Shown here piece by piece: positions 17,113 through 26,311 of a DNA stretch of 64,000 nucleotides. Source of the DNA: Hyphomicrobiales bacterium. Lineage in GTDB: Bacteria > Pseudomonadota > Alphaproteobacteria > Rhizobiales > Beijerinckiaceae. Under the pieces are notes generated by a model. The model was given only the letters and a program-made list of their open reading frames with translations, did no database searches and was not told the DNA's origin. Both the position numbers and the translations under genes were made by a program. The stretch covers positions 1 to 64,000 of the forward strand of contig JAFLCX010000001.1 of assembly GCA_017302635.1 (NCBI GenBank). Reading direction: 5' to 3'. Each line of letters begins with the position of its first letter. Position 1 is the stretch's first letter.

Positions 17113-19718
17113 GCATCCTGCAATGCCTGCGCGGCAAGGGCGCATCCGGACTGGTGAAGCGTGAAGCGGCGGATCATCTGGCCGAAGCCATTGAGATGCG
17201 CATGGCCGATCGCGCCAAGGTGGCGGGCAGGATCGCGGCCGAACGCGAGGCGGCCGGTGCCGTGCTCGATGAAGCCGAGGCGATGGTGAGCCGCGAATTG
17301 CTGCTGCGCGCCGATACGATCCGGGCGCAGATCCAGCTGGCGCGCGACGCCTCGGCCTATCGCGGCCAGATCGAGCAGCTGCGCAGCGAGAAACGCTGGA
17401 TCGGCAATTCCGCGCCGGTCACGCTGCAATCGGAACAATCGGCCACGCTCGGCGCGGCGTTGCGCGGCAAGCTCACCCGCGACCCATGGGAAATCGAGAC
17501 CGGCGACAATGTGCATTATCTGGCGCGCTCGATCCGGGGCGAGGCGCACCGGCTGATGGCCGATCACCTGCGCGACATGCGGGCCAAAAACCTCGGCTTC
17601 AGCGAGCGCACGGCCTATGAGGCGGATGTGCTGAAAGCGCTCTATGGCGCGGCGGATGCGACGCCGGAGGCGCGCGCGCTGGCCGAGAGCTGGCAGAAGG
17701 CCGCCTCGTTCCTGCATCGCGAGCACAATGCGGTGTCGCGCGGCGGGATTGCCGAACGCCAGGACTGGCGGTTGCCGAACCCGACGCATGAACCCGCCAA
17801 AGTTGCTCTGACCAAGGTTGATGTGTTCGTCGAACGCACCCTGCCCCGGCTCGACCGGTCGCAGATGCTCGATTACGCAACCGGCAAGCCGCTTGATGAT
17901 GCGGCGTTGCGGGCCATTCTGGCCGAAACGCATCAGCGCATCGGCGATGGCGGGCTCTCGGCGCCTGCGGCGCGCCCGGCCGGGCGGCCGATGACGGCGA
18001 ATGCGCGGCTCGATCATCGCGTGCTGGTGTTCAAGGATGCCGAGAGCTGGCTCGCGCATGCCGGGGATTTCGGCGAGCACCAGAGCGTGTTCTCGACCAT
18101 GATGGGGCATATGAGCGCGATGGCGAACGACATCGCGATGATGCGCGTGTTCGGCCCCAACCCGAATGCCAGCAAGGATTTTGCTCTTGCGCTGTTCCAG
18201 CGCGAGGCGGCGGGGCTGATGGTCGAAGTGCCTGCTGGCGCCCGCCCGCAAGTAGTCGCGCAGGCACTGATAGCGAACCGATGGGCGCAATGGAGTGCTA
18301 ACCGCGCCCGCAAGGGCTTCGAGAATCTCTGGGCGCAGGTTTCGGGCGAGGCCAATGTGCCGGTGCATGGCGGCATGGCTCAGGCCATGGGCGAAATGCG
18401 GTCCTGGCTGGTGGCGAGCCAGATGGGCGGCGCGATCCTCTCCTCGATTTCCGATATCGGCCTTGTGAGCCAGGCCGCGCGCTTCAACGATATTCCGGCC
18501 GCGAAAGTGCTGGCGCGCTACACCGAAGGCATGGCCTCGGGCCAGATGGAAGTGAAGGCCGCACAGGTCGGCTTTGTGGCGGACAGTTTCGCGCAGATGC
18601 ATCAGGCGGTCGACCGTGTGATGGGCGAGGAAATACGCGCCGGGCTCGGAGCGAAAGTGGGCAGCGCGGTGATCCGCGCTTCGGGCCTGCGCCGACATTC
18701 GGGCACCTTGCGCGCGGCCTTCGGGCTCGAATATCAGGCGGTGGTCGCCAATGACCTGCGCAAGAGCTGGGCGGACCTGAGCGACGCGCGGCGCGCGGCT
18801 TTCCAGCGTGTCGGGCTGGGTGAGGAGCAATGGGCCATCATCCAGAAGGCGGAGCCGTGGCACCCGGTCGATGATGCGCCGTTCCTGCGCGCGGCGGATA
18901 TCCGCGAGACCGGGCATCCGGATGCGAACCGGATCGCCTCGGCCTATCAGCGCCTGCTCGATACCGAAATGGATCATGCCGTGATTGAAAGCGGCGATCC
19001 GATCACGCGGGCGCTGATCTATGGCGAGAGCCGCCCCGGCACGATCGGGGGCGAGACGCGGCGCGCCGTCGGCCTCTACAAGAGCTTTCCGTTCACTTTC
19101 ATCAACCTGCATTTCGCGCGGGCCTTCGCGCGCGGCTGGGATGGCTCGCGCCTCGGCCATGCGGCCATCACCTTCACGGCCATGACGGCGTTCGGCATCC
19201 TCGCGATGCAGGCGAAGGAGATCGCCAAGGGCCGCGACCCGGTGAGCCTTGACCCCACCACCAGCAAAGGCGTGCTCGCCTATGGGCGCGGCATGCTGCA
19301 GGGCGGCGGCCTCGGCATTTTCGGCGATGTGCTGTTCGAGGACAAGACGCGCTTCGGCAACAGCTGGGCCACGACGCTGGCCGGGCCGCAATTCGCGGCG
19401 GTCGAGCGCGTGCTCGGCACGACGCTGATGGGCAATCTGCAGCGCGCGGCGAAGGGCGAGCAGACGCATCTCGCCGGCGATGCGCTCTATGCCGCCGGAT
19501 CGCTCATGCCCGGCTCGACGCTGTGGTTCGCGCGCCTCGCCTTCGAGCGCAACGTGCTGGACCAGATGGCGCTGATGATCGATCCGCGCGCGCCCGAACG
19601 GTTCCGGCGCATCGAGGACCAGGCGCGGAAAAACTGGGGCAACGAGCATTGGTGGCGGCGCGGCGAGACATCGCCCGAGCGTGCGCCTGATCTCAACCGC
19701 ATCCTGGAGGCTCGCTGA
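17109..19718 (+). CDS. Large internal virion (ejected) protein
   Basis: An 869-residue protein coupled by ATGA to the DdrB-like gene. The first 130 residues are helical and charged. The middle (about residues 300-520) is mixed, with FSTMMGHMSAMANDIAMMRV and SWLVASQMGGAILSSISDIG, and the last third has several hydrophobic segments (FPFTFINLHFARAF; AAITFTAMTAFGILAM; MLQGGGLGIFGDVLF). Large proteins of this kind are the last members of the ejected core set in alphaproteobacterial podophages. The hydrophobic C-terminal part would fit a role in the inner-membrane channel (T7 gp15/gp16-like). No catalytic motif is visible; the role is inferred from order, size and membrane propensity. Confidence 0.62.
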   Translation: MSILQCLRGKGASGLVKREAADHLAEAIEMRMADRAKVAGRIAAEREAAGAVLDEAEAMVSRELLLRADTIRAQIQLARDASAYRGQIEQLRSEKRWIGNSAPVTLQSEQSATLGAALRGKLTRDPWEIETGDNVHYLARSIRGEAHRLMADHLRDMRAKNLGFSERTAYEADVLKALYGAADATPEARALAESWQKAASFLHREHNAVSRGGIAERQDWRLPNPTHEPAKVALTKVDVFVERTLPRLDRSQMLDYATGKPLDDAALRAILAETHQRIGDGGLSAPAARPAGRPMTANARLDHRVLVFKDAESWLAHAGDFGEHQSVFSTMMGHMSAMANDIAMMRVFGPNPNASKDFALALFQREAAGLMVEVPAGARPQVVAQALIANRWAQWSANRARKGFENLWAQVSGEANVPVHGGMAQAMGEMRSWLVASQMGGAILSSISDIGLVSQAARFNDIPAAKVLARYTEGMASGQMEVKAAQVGFVADSFAQMHQAVDRVMGEEIRAGLGAKVGSAVIRASGLRRHSGTLRAAFGLEYQAVVANDLRKSWADLSDARRAAFQRVGLGEEQWAIIQKAEPWHPVDDAPFLRAADIRETGHPDANRIASAYQRLLDTEMDHAVIESGDPITRALIYGESRPGTIGGETRRAVGLYKSFPFTFINLHFARAFARGWDGSRLGHAAITFTAMTAFGILAMQAKEIAKGRDPVSLDPTTSKGVLAYGRGMLQGGGLGIFGDVLFEDKTRFGNSWATTLAGPQFAAVERVLGTTLMGNLQRAAKGEQTHLAGDALYAAGSLMPGSTLWFARLAFERNVLDQMALMIDPRAPERFRRIEDQARKNWGNEHWWRRGETSPERAPDLNRILEAR

Positions 19719-20374
19719 TGACCGTTCCCAATGCCAATGCCGCCGCCCTGATGGACTGGACCGGCGCGGAAACCGCGTTCCCGGCCGGTTTCGCTGCCGC
19801 GACCGTCGATGAGGTTGTCGTGCGCTACCGGCCGCTGGCCAGCCGCAGCCTGCAGCCGCTGGCGCGCGACACGCATTACCGGGTGACGCTCGCACTCGAT
19901 GGCGCGGTGACCGTGACGCCGAAGGCGATGCCGGCGGCGCCGGGCAAGGTCGAGATCACGCGCCGTTCTGCCATTGCGCAGAACATCGATTTCACGAATG
20001 TCGGCAGCTTCGATGCTGACGTGCATGAACGGCTGCACGACAGCGCCGCCCGGCGCGCGGCCGAGGCGCGCATGCTGGCCGAACGCGCCCTGCGCCTGCC
20101 GGTCGGCCAGACGCTCGACGTGATGGACCCGACCGGGCAGGCGGGCAAGGTCCTGCGGCTCTCGGCCGATGGAAAGGTGCTTGAATTCGAGCTGCCGGCC
20201 GATGTCGGGCTCGAGGTGCTTGCCGATGTCGAGGCGGCCGCCACGGCCGTGGCGGCTGATCGCGCCGCTGTGGCGGTCGATCGCGCGGCCGTGCAGGCGC
20301 TGTTCGAGATCGTGCTCGATGACGGTGATCAGGGCGACCCGCTCGGTGACAGCATTGATGATGGCGACCAATAA
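19718..20374 (+). CDS. Tail-fibre N-terminal adaptor (T7 gp17 N-term-like)
   Basis: A 218-residue protein overlapping the previous stop by one base. Residues about 10-120 follow the pattern of the T7-type tail-fibre N-terminal domain, which docks the fibre to the tail tube: VVRYRPLASRSLQPL, HYRVTLALDGAVTVTP, then ITRRSAIAQNIDFTNVGSFD. The C-terminal part is a short helical Ala/Val repeat (AAATAVAADRAAVAVDRAAV) likely to trimerise. It ends with an Asp/Gly-rich tail after only about 95 more residues, so it lacks a fibre shaft and tip. The receptor-binding part is in the next gene, making this a two-piece fibre. Confidence 0.72.
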   Translation: MTVPNANAAALMDWTGAETAFPAGFAAATVDEVVVRYRPLASRSLQPLARDTHYRVTLALDGAVTVTPKAMPAAPGKVEITRRSAIAQNIDFTNVGSFDADVHERLHDSAARRAAEARMLAERALRLPVGQTLDVMDPTGQAGKVLRLSADGKVLEFELPADVGLEVLADVEAAATAVAADRAAVAVDRAAVQALFEIVLDDGDQGDPLGDSIDDGDQ

Positions 20375-20385
20375 GGAGACAAGAG

Positions 20386-21732
20386 ATGGCGTGGAGACGC
20401 AGAAATTTGGCGCGCGCGACCAGCGCGCAGATCGCAGCCACGGCCTATGCTCTGGGTGAGCCGATCGTGAACAAGGATGCCGGCGCGGAAAAGGGCCGGC
20501 TGAGCATCGGTGATGGCGTGACCGCCGGCGGCAAGCCGCTGGCGTTCAAGGCGGAGGTCGATGCTGTTTCGGATGCCTTCACCGGTCATGATCATGTGCC
20601 GGGTGATATCACCGGGCTTGATGAATATCTGCAGGATCTCGTCGCGGCGATGCTCGAGGCCGGCAGCAATGTGACGCTGACCTACAACGACGCGACCGGA
20701 AAGCTCGAAATCGCGGCCGCCGGCAGTGCCGGCGCCAGCCGCATCGGCGCGTTGGTCAATCTCGGCCTGAGCGCCTCGGTCGGTTCGAACGCGCTGACGA
20801 TCTCGCTCGTCTCGGCGGATGGCTCGGCCCTGTCCGGCATCAACAAGGCGACGATCCCGTTCCGGTCCGCCACGGCGGCCAGCGGCGTGCTGACGCATGT
20901 GGATGTGACCGCGCCGCTCTCGCTGACCATCAGCGCCGGCTCGACACTCGGATTTGCCAACGGCGTGCCCGGCAAGCTCTGGGTGGTGGCGTTCAATGAT
21001 GGCGGGACCGTGCGGCTGGCCGCCATCAATTGCCGGTCGGGTCAAGCGATCTTTCCTCTCGGCGCGTTCGGGGTGGCGTCATCGACCGCCGAAGGTGGCG
21101 CGGGTGCTGCAGACAGCGCGCATGTGTTCTACAGCGCGGCAGCCGTCGCGGCGAAGAGTTTCGCGGTGCTCGGCTATCTCGAATGGCCGACCGGCCTCGC
21201 CACGGCGGGCCAGTGGAGTGCCGCGCCGGGCCGCGTGCATACCCAGCAGCTGGCCGATCCGCTGCCCGGCCATATCGTGCAGACGCAGCATGTGCTCAAA
21301 ACCGACACTTTCACCAGTTCGACCGCCGGCGTGCTGACGGATGTGACCGGGCTCTCGGTCAGCATCACGCCCACCAGTGCGGCCAACCTGATCAAGGTCT
21401 CGACGCATGTGGTCGGCCAGGGCGACACCACGGCCAATCTCTCGACACTGGTGTTGCGTCGGGACAGCGCGAATATCGGCGGCGGTGCCGCGGCCGGCGC
21501 GCGCACGCCGGCGATCGGCGCGTTTCCGCGCGTCGCAGATGGCCGCTCGATCAGCTCGGTGGTCTCCACCGTCTGGGATGCACCCGGCACCACCGCCGCG
21601 ACGACCTACAAGGTGCAGTTCGTGCTGCAGACCGGCGGCACGATTGCGATCAACCGCACCTGGTCGAACCCGGATGTCATCGAGGAGCCACGGACCTCCA
21701 GTGGCATCACGCTCGAGGAGTATGTGTCATGA
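20386..21732 (+). CDS. Receptor-binding / distal tail-fibre protein
   Basis: A 448-residue protein after a good ribosome binding site (AAGGAGA). Residues about 8-55 resemble the N-terminal docking domain of the major tropism determinant and similar fibres: ARATSAQIAATAYALGEP and the GRLSIGDGVTAGG motif. The middle is a Gly/Ala/Ser/Thr beta-rich shaft, and the last 150 residues form a probable beta-sandwich tip (VLTDVTGLSVSITPTSAANL; TYKVQFVLQTGGTIAINRTW). It overlaps the endolysin start (ATGA). Host recognition is inferred from domain style and position. The tip is not of the C-type lectin form with a variable repeat as far as I can see. Confidence 0.7.
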   Translation: MAWRRRNLARATSAQIAATAYALGEPIVNKDAGAEKGRLSIGDGVTAGGKPLAFKAEVDAVSDAFTGHDHVPGDITGLDEYLQDLVAAMLEAGSNVTLTYNDATGKLEIAAAGSAGASRIGALVNLGLSASVGSNALTISLVSADGSALSGINKATIPFRSATAASGVLTHVDVTAPLSLTISAGSTLGFANGVPGKLWVVAFNDGGTVRLAAINCRSGQAIFPLGAFGVASSTAEGGAGAADSAHVFYSAAAVAAKSFAVLGYLEWPTGLATAGQWSAAPGRVHTQQLADPLPGHIVQTQHVLKTDTFTSSTAGVLTDVTGLSVSITPTSAANLIKVSTHVVGQGDTTANLSTLVLRRDSANIGGGAAAGARTPAIGAFPRVADGRSISSVVSTVWDAPGTTAATTYKVQFVLQTGGTIAINRTWSNPDVIEEPRTSSGITLEEYVS

Positions 21733-22451
21733 GGGCGACCCTGCCGGCGTTCATGCCGGAGCTGTTCAAGCACGAAGGCGGTTATGTCGACCATCCTCGC
21801 GATCCGGGCGGAGCCACCAATCTCGGCATCACAATCGAGACGTTGCGCGCTTGGCGCAAGGCCCCGGTCAGCAAGGCCGATGTGAAGGCCCTGAGCAAAG
21901 CCGAGGCCACCGAGATCTATCGCGAGCGTTACTGGAACGCGATCCGCGCCGATCACATCCCGGCCGGCCCGGATGCGATGCTGTTCGATGTGGCGGTCAA
22001 CAGCGGCGTCGGCCGCGCCCGGCAGTGGCATCCGCTGGTCGCGGACAGAAACCCGGTCGATGCCGTGAAAGCCATCGGCGCGCGGCGGCGCGCCTTCTTC
22101 CGGTCGCTTCCTGCCTTTGCGGTGTTCGGCAAAGGCTGGATGCGCCGGGTCAACAGCGTCGAGGCGTGGTCGCTCGCCTGGGCGGTGCGGCATCAGGGGG
22201 GCTCTGTGCCCGTGGCGCTGAGAACCGAAGCCGTGCAGGCCAAGCGCCAGGCGCAGGCCGCCACGGGCGGCGCAGCGGCAACCGGCAGCGGCATGGTGGC
22301 CGCGCCACAGGTCGAGGCGGTGTCGCAGATCGACTGGCTAGTGCTGGGCGCTGTCGGTGCACCGTTTGCGCTGCTGTTCGGGTTCCTGATCTTCCAGGCC
22401 GTGATGCAGGCGCATCGGGCCAAAGCGATGCTGGAGGCTGCCGATGTCTGA
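21729..22451 (+). CDS. Endolysin, GH108-type muramidase with C-terminal membrane segment
   Basis: A 240-residue lysis enzyme that cuts the glycan strands of peptidoglycan at the end of infection. The glycoside hydrolase 108 motif HEGGYVDHPRDPGGATNLGI is at residues 15-34 with the catalytic Glu at position 16. The family's second domain follows with DAMLFDVAVNSGVGRARQW. The last 50 residues contain a hydrophobic membrane segment (LVLGAVGAPFALLFGFLIF). A GH108 enzyme with a C-terminal anchor suggests membrane tethering rather than simple soluble export. ATG 21729 overlaps the preceding stop, and the gene overlaps the holin gene by 8 bases, forming a lysis cassette. Confidence 0.88.
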   Translation: MRATLPAFMPELFKHEGGYVDHPRDPGGATNLGITIETLRAWRKAPVSKADVKALSKAEATEIYRERYWNAIRADHIPAGPDAMLFDVAVNSGVGRARQWHPLVADRNPVDAVKAIGARRRAFFRSLPAFAVFGKGWMRRVNSVEAWSLAWAVRHQGGSVPVALRTEAVQAKRQAQAATGGAAATGSGMVAAPQVEAVSQIDWLVLGAVGAPFALLFGFLIFQAVMQAHRAKAMLEAADV

Positions 22452-22989
22452 CGCTCTCACAACGATTGCGACCACTCTGGCGAAACAGGGCGCGCCTGTT
22501 CTCGGCGGGCTGATCGGCACAGCCATTGGCGGGCCTGTCGGAGCAGCGGTGGGCGGTCTTGCCGGAAAGGCCCTCGAAACTCTGGCCGAGGCGCTCGGCA
22601 CAGAAGCCGAGCCGGAGGCGATTGCCGAAGCGATCGAGCGCCCCGGCGCCGCGCAGGCGATCCAGCGCGCCGAGGCCGGCGCTCCGGAATTGATCCGGCT
22701 TTTCGAAATCGAGGCGCGTCGTGTGTCCGATGCGCAGGCGGCCGAGATCAGCCAAGGCTTCACGGCCTGGCAGTTCTGGCGGAACTTCATTCAGGCCGTG
22801 GTGTGGGGCGGCTGGACCGTGTTGCTGGTTTCGGCCGTCTTCGGCGGGAATATCGGCATCAAGGGCAACATGCCGCTCGCGGATATCGTGACGGCCTGGG
22901 GCTCGGTCTCGCTGCTCTGGATGGTGGTTTTTCACGGTGGCCACACCGCCAAGGACGTGTTCTCGGTTTCAAAGTGGGGGCGGAAATGA
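22444..22989 (+). CDS. 3TM holin-like protein
   Basis: A 181-residue protein overlapping the endolysin gene. The first 40 residues are a Gly/Ala-rich membrane-active segment (PVLGGLIGTAIGGPVGAAVG), followed by an acidic amphipathic stretch (residues about 45-95). Two transmembrane helices follow (FIQAVVWGGWTVLLVSAVFG; IVTAWGSVSLLWMVVFHGG), and the tail is basic. This layout matches the 'holin of 3TMs' family of gene-transfer agents and prophages, which forms the membrane lesions that release endolysin. Position beside a GH108 endolysin supports the call. The family assignment is from memory of its pattern. Confidence 0.68.
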   Translation: MSDALTTIATTLAKQGAPVLGGLIGTAIGGPVGAAVGGLAGKALETLAEALGTEAEPEAIAEAIERPGAAQAIQRAEAGAPELIRLFEIEARRVSDAQAAEISQGFTAWQFWRNFIQAVVWGGWTVLLVSAVFGGNIGIKGNMPLADIVTAWGSVSLLWMVVFHGGHTAKDVFSVSKWGRK

Positions 22990-23324
22990 CCGATCCTCTG
23001 CTGAAATATGCCGGTGTTTCGATCGAGGCTCTTGTGACCGCCTTTGTCGGAGGCGCGGCGTCCATGCTGTTCGTGCGGGGCGGATACATCGCCCGGTTCC
23101 TCTCACTGCTGATGGGGGTCATCGCGGCCGTGTTCCTGTCGCCCTGGTTCCTCGGCGTCGCAAAGGCCATGAGCCCGGCCAGCGGCGACGGGCTCGAGCG
23201 CGCCGTGGTGTTTTTGTCCGGTTTCCTCGGCATGGTCGTGCTCGCCGGCATCTACGGCGTGGTGGAACGTTTTCGCGATCGTGCGGCCAAAGCTGCCGAC
23301 AAGATCATCGACAAGATCGGTTGA
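22986..23324 (+). CDS. Small phage membrane protein
   Basis: A 112-residue protein whose ATG overlaps the previous stop (ATGA). It has three hydrophobic segments: SIEALVTAFVGGAASMLFV, FLSLLMGVIAAVFLSPWFLG and VVFLSGFLGMVVLAGIYGVV. A charged C-terminal helix (RFRDRAAKAADKIIDKIG) follows. It is the last gene of the lysis block and of the prophage. A second holin, antiholin or pinholin role is likely from neighbours. No Rz/Rz1 spanin pair is recognisable in the window. Confidence 0.6.
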   Translation: MTDPLLKYAGVSIEALVTAFVGGAASMLFVRGGYIARFLSLLMGVIAAVFLSPWFLGVAKAMSPASGDGLERAVVFLSGFLGMVVLAGIYGVVERFRDRAAKAADKIIDKIG

Positions 23325-23334
23325 CAGAAAACGG

Positions 23335-23361
23335 CTGGAATGGTGCGGATAACCGCTCCAG
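23335..23361 (+). terminator. Possible terminator at the prophage end
   Basis: After the last phage gene the bases fold into a two-part hairpin: outer stem CTGGA (23335-23339) with TCCAG (23357-23361), and inner stem GCGG / CCGC around an ATAA loop. A 5-base bulge lies on the left side. A short ATCGTTTAT follows. The position between the lysis genes and the attachment site would suit termination of late transcription, but the T run is poor. Confidence 0.35.
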
Positions 23362-23397
23362 ATCGTTTATCAAGCCATTGATATTCTTGACATTACG

Positions 23398-23447
23398 TCA
23401 GTCTGGGGGACTAGGGGTCGTGGGTTCGAATCCCGCCACTCCGACCA
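23398..23447 (+). other. Prophage attachment site: 3' part of tRNA-Pro
   Basis: The bases carry the 3' half of a tRNA: an anticodon loop CTGGGGG, a variable arm, a perfect T-arm with loop GTTCGAATC (stem GTGGG / CCCGC with wobble), the acceptor strand CACTCCG and a terminal CCA. The anticodon would be GGG (proline) and the acceptor end fits alphaproteobacterial tRNA-Pro. No 5' half exists upstream; phage DNA runs straight into the anticodon arm, whose 3' strand no longer pairs fully with the bases before it. This is the hallmark of phage integration into a tRNA gene, with the intact rebuilt tRNA at the other, unseen end. Confidence 0.8.
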
Positions 23448-23519
23448 TTCTTTCAATACAGCTCGAAACCACGATTTCCGCCGATCACCGGATGCGGGTC
23501 GCCTTGCCGCTGCCGCGGA

Positions 23520-24419
23520 TCACGATGTTACAGAAGTCCCGATTTCGTGGTCGGCGGACAATTCCAGCGCCTTGACGAGCGCCGAGTGATCCCATCCGCC
23601 CCCGCCTTGCGCAATACAGGTGGAAAAAAGCTGCTGGGTGAGCGCCGTATTCGGCAGGTTCAAACTCAAAGCTCTGGCGCCATCGAGCGCGAGGCTGAGA
23701 TCCTTCTGGTGCAGCGCGATGCGGAAGCCCGGCTCGAATGTCCGCTTGATCATGCGTTCACCATGCACTTCGAGAATGCGTGAGGCGGCGAGTCCGCCCA
23801 TCAGAGCCTGCCGGACCTTCGAAGGATCGACGCCGGCCTTGGAGGCAAAAACAAGCGCCTCGGCGACCGCTTCAATGGTCAGGGCAACGACAATCTGATT
23901 GGCGACCTTGGTGGTCTGGCCTGCACCATTCTCTCCGACAAGCGTGATGTTCTTGCCCATGACCTCCATGATGGGCTTCGCTCGATCGAAAGCCGCGGTC
24001 GGACCGCCCACCATGATCGTGAGCGTGGCCGCCTTCGCGCCAACCTCTCCGCCCGAGACCGGAGCATCCAGGTAATCGCAGCCGAGCGCCTGGACGCGTT
24101 GAGCGTAATCGCGGGTCGTGATCGGCGAGATCGAGCTCATATCGATCACGAGTTTCCCGCGCTCCAGACCGGACGCGACACCGTTTTCTCCAAACAGGAC
24201 CTCGCCGACCTGCGGCGTATCCGGCAGCATCGTGATGATCACCGCGCTCGCCCTTGCCACTTCAACGGCGCTGCCCAGCACATTCAGGCCCTGATCGAGC
24301 AGCTCTTTCGGCGGCGGTTTGCGGTGGATCGTGGTCGAGACAGGGTATCCGGCCTTCAGCAAGTGCCCGACCATTGGCGCGCCCATGATGCCGAGGCCGA
24401 TAAAGCCGATGCGTTCCAT
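23520..24419 (-). CDS. glxR: 2-hydroxy-3-oxopropionate (tartronate semialdehyde) reductase
   Basis: A 299-residue member of the 3-hydroxyisobutyrate/tartronate semialdehyde dehydrogenase family, reducing tartronate semialdehyde to D-glycerate with NAD(P)H. It has a Rossmann motif (FIGLGIMGAPM, residues 6-16), the substrate-binding motif DAPVSGGEVGA (118-128) and catalytic Lys171 in GAGQTTKVAN. The last residues extend about seven beyond the usual ADHEI end. It is the downstream partner of hydroxypyruvate isomerase at 24447-25244, as in glyoxylate/glycolate utilisation sets. The stop lies only 73 bases from the prophage attachment site. The exact substrate within the family is inferred from the neighbour. 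Confidence 0.85.
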   Translation of the reverse strand: MERIGFIGLGIMGAPMVGHLLKAGYPVSTTIHRKPPPKELLDQGLNVLGSAVEVARASAVIITMLPDTPQVGEVLFGENGVASGLERGKLVIDMSSISPITTRDYAQRVQALGCDYLDAPVSGGEVGAKAATLTIMVGGPTAAFDRAKPIMEVMGKNITLVGENGAGQTTKVANQIVVALTIEAVAEALVFASKAGVDPSKVRQALMGGLAASRILEVHGERMIKRTFEPGFRIALHQKDLSLALDGARALSLNLPNTALTQQLFSTCIAQGGGGWDHSALVKALELSADHEIGTSVTS

Positions 24420-24446
24420 GCTGGAGTCCTTCGTTATTCAGATATT

Positions 24447-25244
<798 letters not shown>

Positions 25245-25306
25245 GCTTGGTCCTCTTTCTGTCTCGATCGACGATCACTAAGGCCGTCGCCTTTTCGGAG
25301 CCGGGG

Positions 25307-26311
25307 CTATTCCGGCTTCACCTTCCCGACCTCGATGACTTTCGTCCATTTCTCGATCTCGCGGTCGACATAGACGCGGAAATCCGCAGAATTGATCCCG
25401 ATAGGATTGAAGCCGAGGTCAAGCAAGCGCTTGGACAGTTCCGGATTCTTGAGCGCTGCGAGGCTGAGCCGTTCAAGCTTTTCAACGATGGCTTTCGGTG
25501 TCGCCCTGGGGACGACCAGCCCCATTTCGCTTGCGGAATCGATACTGGCGAGGCCGATTTCGTCCATTCCGGGGATATCCGCCAGTTGCGGCGCCCGGCC
25601 GCGCGTCACGGCCAGACCCCGGACCTTGCCCGCTTCGATGTGTGGCTTGATCGTCGGCACCGCAAAGAACGCGAAGTCGGTATTGTTCGCCAGAAACCCC
25701 TGAAGTGCAGGCCCTGCTCCGCGGTACTGCAGCATCACGAAATCTGTGCCGGTGACCTGCCGGAACTGCTCGCCGGCAAGATGCGGTGCGGTCCCGATAC
25801 CGGAGGATGCGAAGCTCAGCTTGCCCGGATTGGCCTTGATGTAATCGATCAGGTCTTTTGCCGTCTTGAACGGTGATGAGGGCTGCACACACAATACCAT
25901 CTGCGTTCGCGCCAGAAGCGAGACAGGAATGAAGTCCTTCCGGGTATCGTAGGGCAACTTGTCCTTGAACAGTCCCGGATTGGAGAAGAACGCCGAGTCC
26001 ATCATGCCAATGGTGTAGCCGTCGGGCATGGCGCTTGCGACAGCTTGCGTGCCGATCTGGCTGGCGCCTCCGCTTCGGTTGTCGATCACGAAGGGCTGGC
26101 CAAACTCCGCCTCGATCTGTTTCGCCAACAAGCGCGACAGGGTGTCAGTGCCCCCTCCCGGAGCATAGGGCACGATCAGCCTGACCGGGCCGGATGGATA
26201 GGCCTGTGCCAAAGCCGCATCCGGAAGGAGTGCGGCAGCGCCAAGCGCAGCGCCGCCGCGCAGAACGGAACGGCGATCCCAGTCGGACCTGCAAAAAAGC
26301 TTCATGGTCAT
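25307..26311 (-). CDS. Bug-family (TctC-like) substrate-binding protein, Tat-exported
   Basis: A 334-residue periplasmic binding protein of the tripartite tricarboxylate transporter (Bug) type. A twin-arginine signal is visible at residues 10-33 (DWDRRSVLRGGAALGAAALL, then cleavage near ALAQA). The mature start YPSGPVRLIVPYAPGGGTDT and the block FVIDNRSGGASQIGTQAVA are diagnostic of the family. I chose the ATG at 26311 because a run AAGGGGGG lies just upstream; the longer open frame adds an unlikely Cys-rich extension. No membrane subunits (TctA/TctB) are nearby, which is common for Bug proteins. The ligand is probably a small carboxylate, given the hydroxypyruvate/tartronate genes downstream. 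Confidence 0.82.
   Translation of the reverse strand: MTMKLFCRSDWDRRSVLRGGAALGAAALLPDAALAQAYPSGPVRLIVPYAPGGGTDTLSRLLAKQIEAEFGQPFVIDNRSGGASQIGTQAVASAMPDGYTIGMMDSAFFSNPGLFKDKLPYDTRKDFIPVSLLARTQMVLCVQPSSPFKTAKDLIDYIKANPGKLSFASSGIGTAPHLAGEQFRQVTGTDFVMLQYRGAGPALQGFLANNTDFAFFAVPTIKPHIEAGKVRGLAVTRGRAPQLADIPGMDEIGLASIDSASEMGLVVPRATPKAIVEKLERLSLAALKNPELSKRLLDLGFNPIGINSADFRVYVDREIEKWTKVIEVGKVKPE

Noticed and set aside
11435..19895. Very long minus-strand open frames (up to 1233 residues) opposite the virion protein genes
   Set aside because: They follow the codon phase of the plus-strand genes and are His/Arg-rich with no domains; typical antisense shadows in GC-rich DNA.
20386..21732. Diversity-generating retroelement target
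   Set aside because: No reverse transcriptase or template/variable repeat pair is visible in the window; only the docking domain resembles the tropism determinant.
23398..23447. A complete functional tRNA-Pro gene
   Set aside because: Only the anticodon arm onward is present; the 5' half is replaced by phage DNA.
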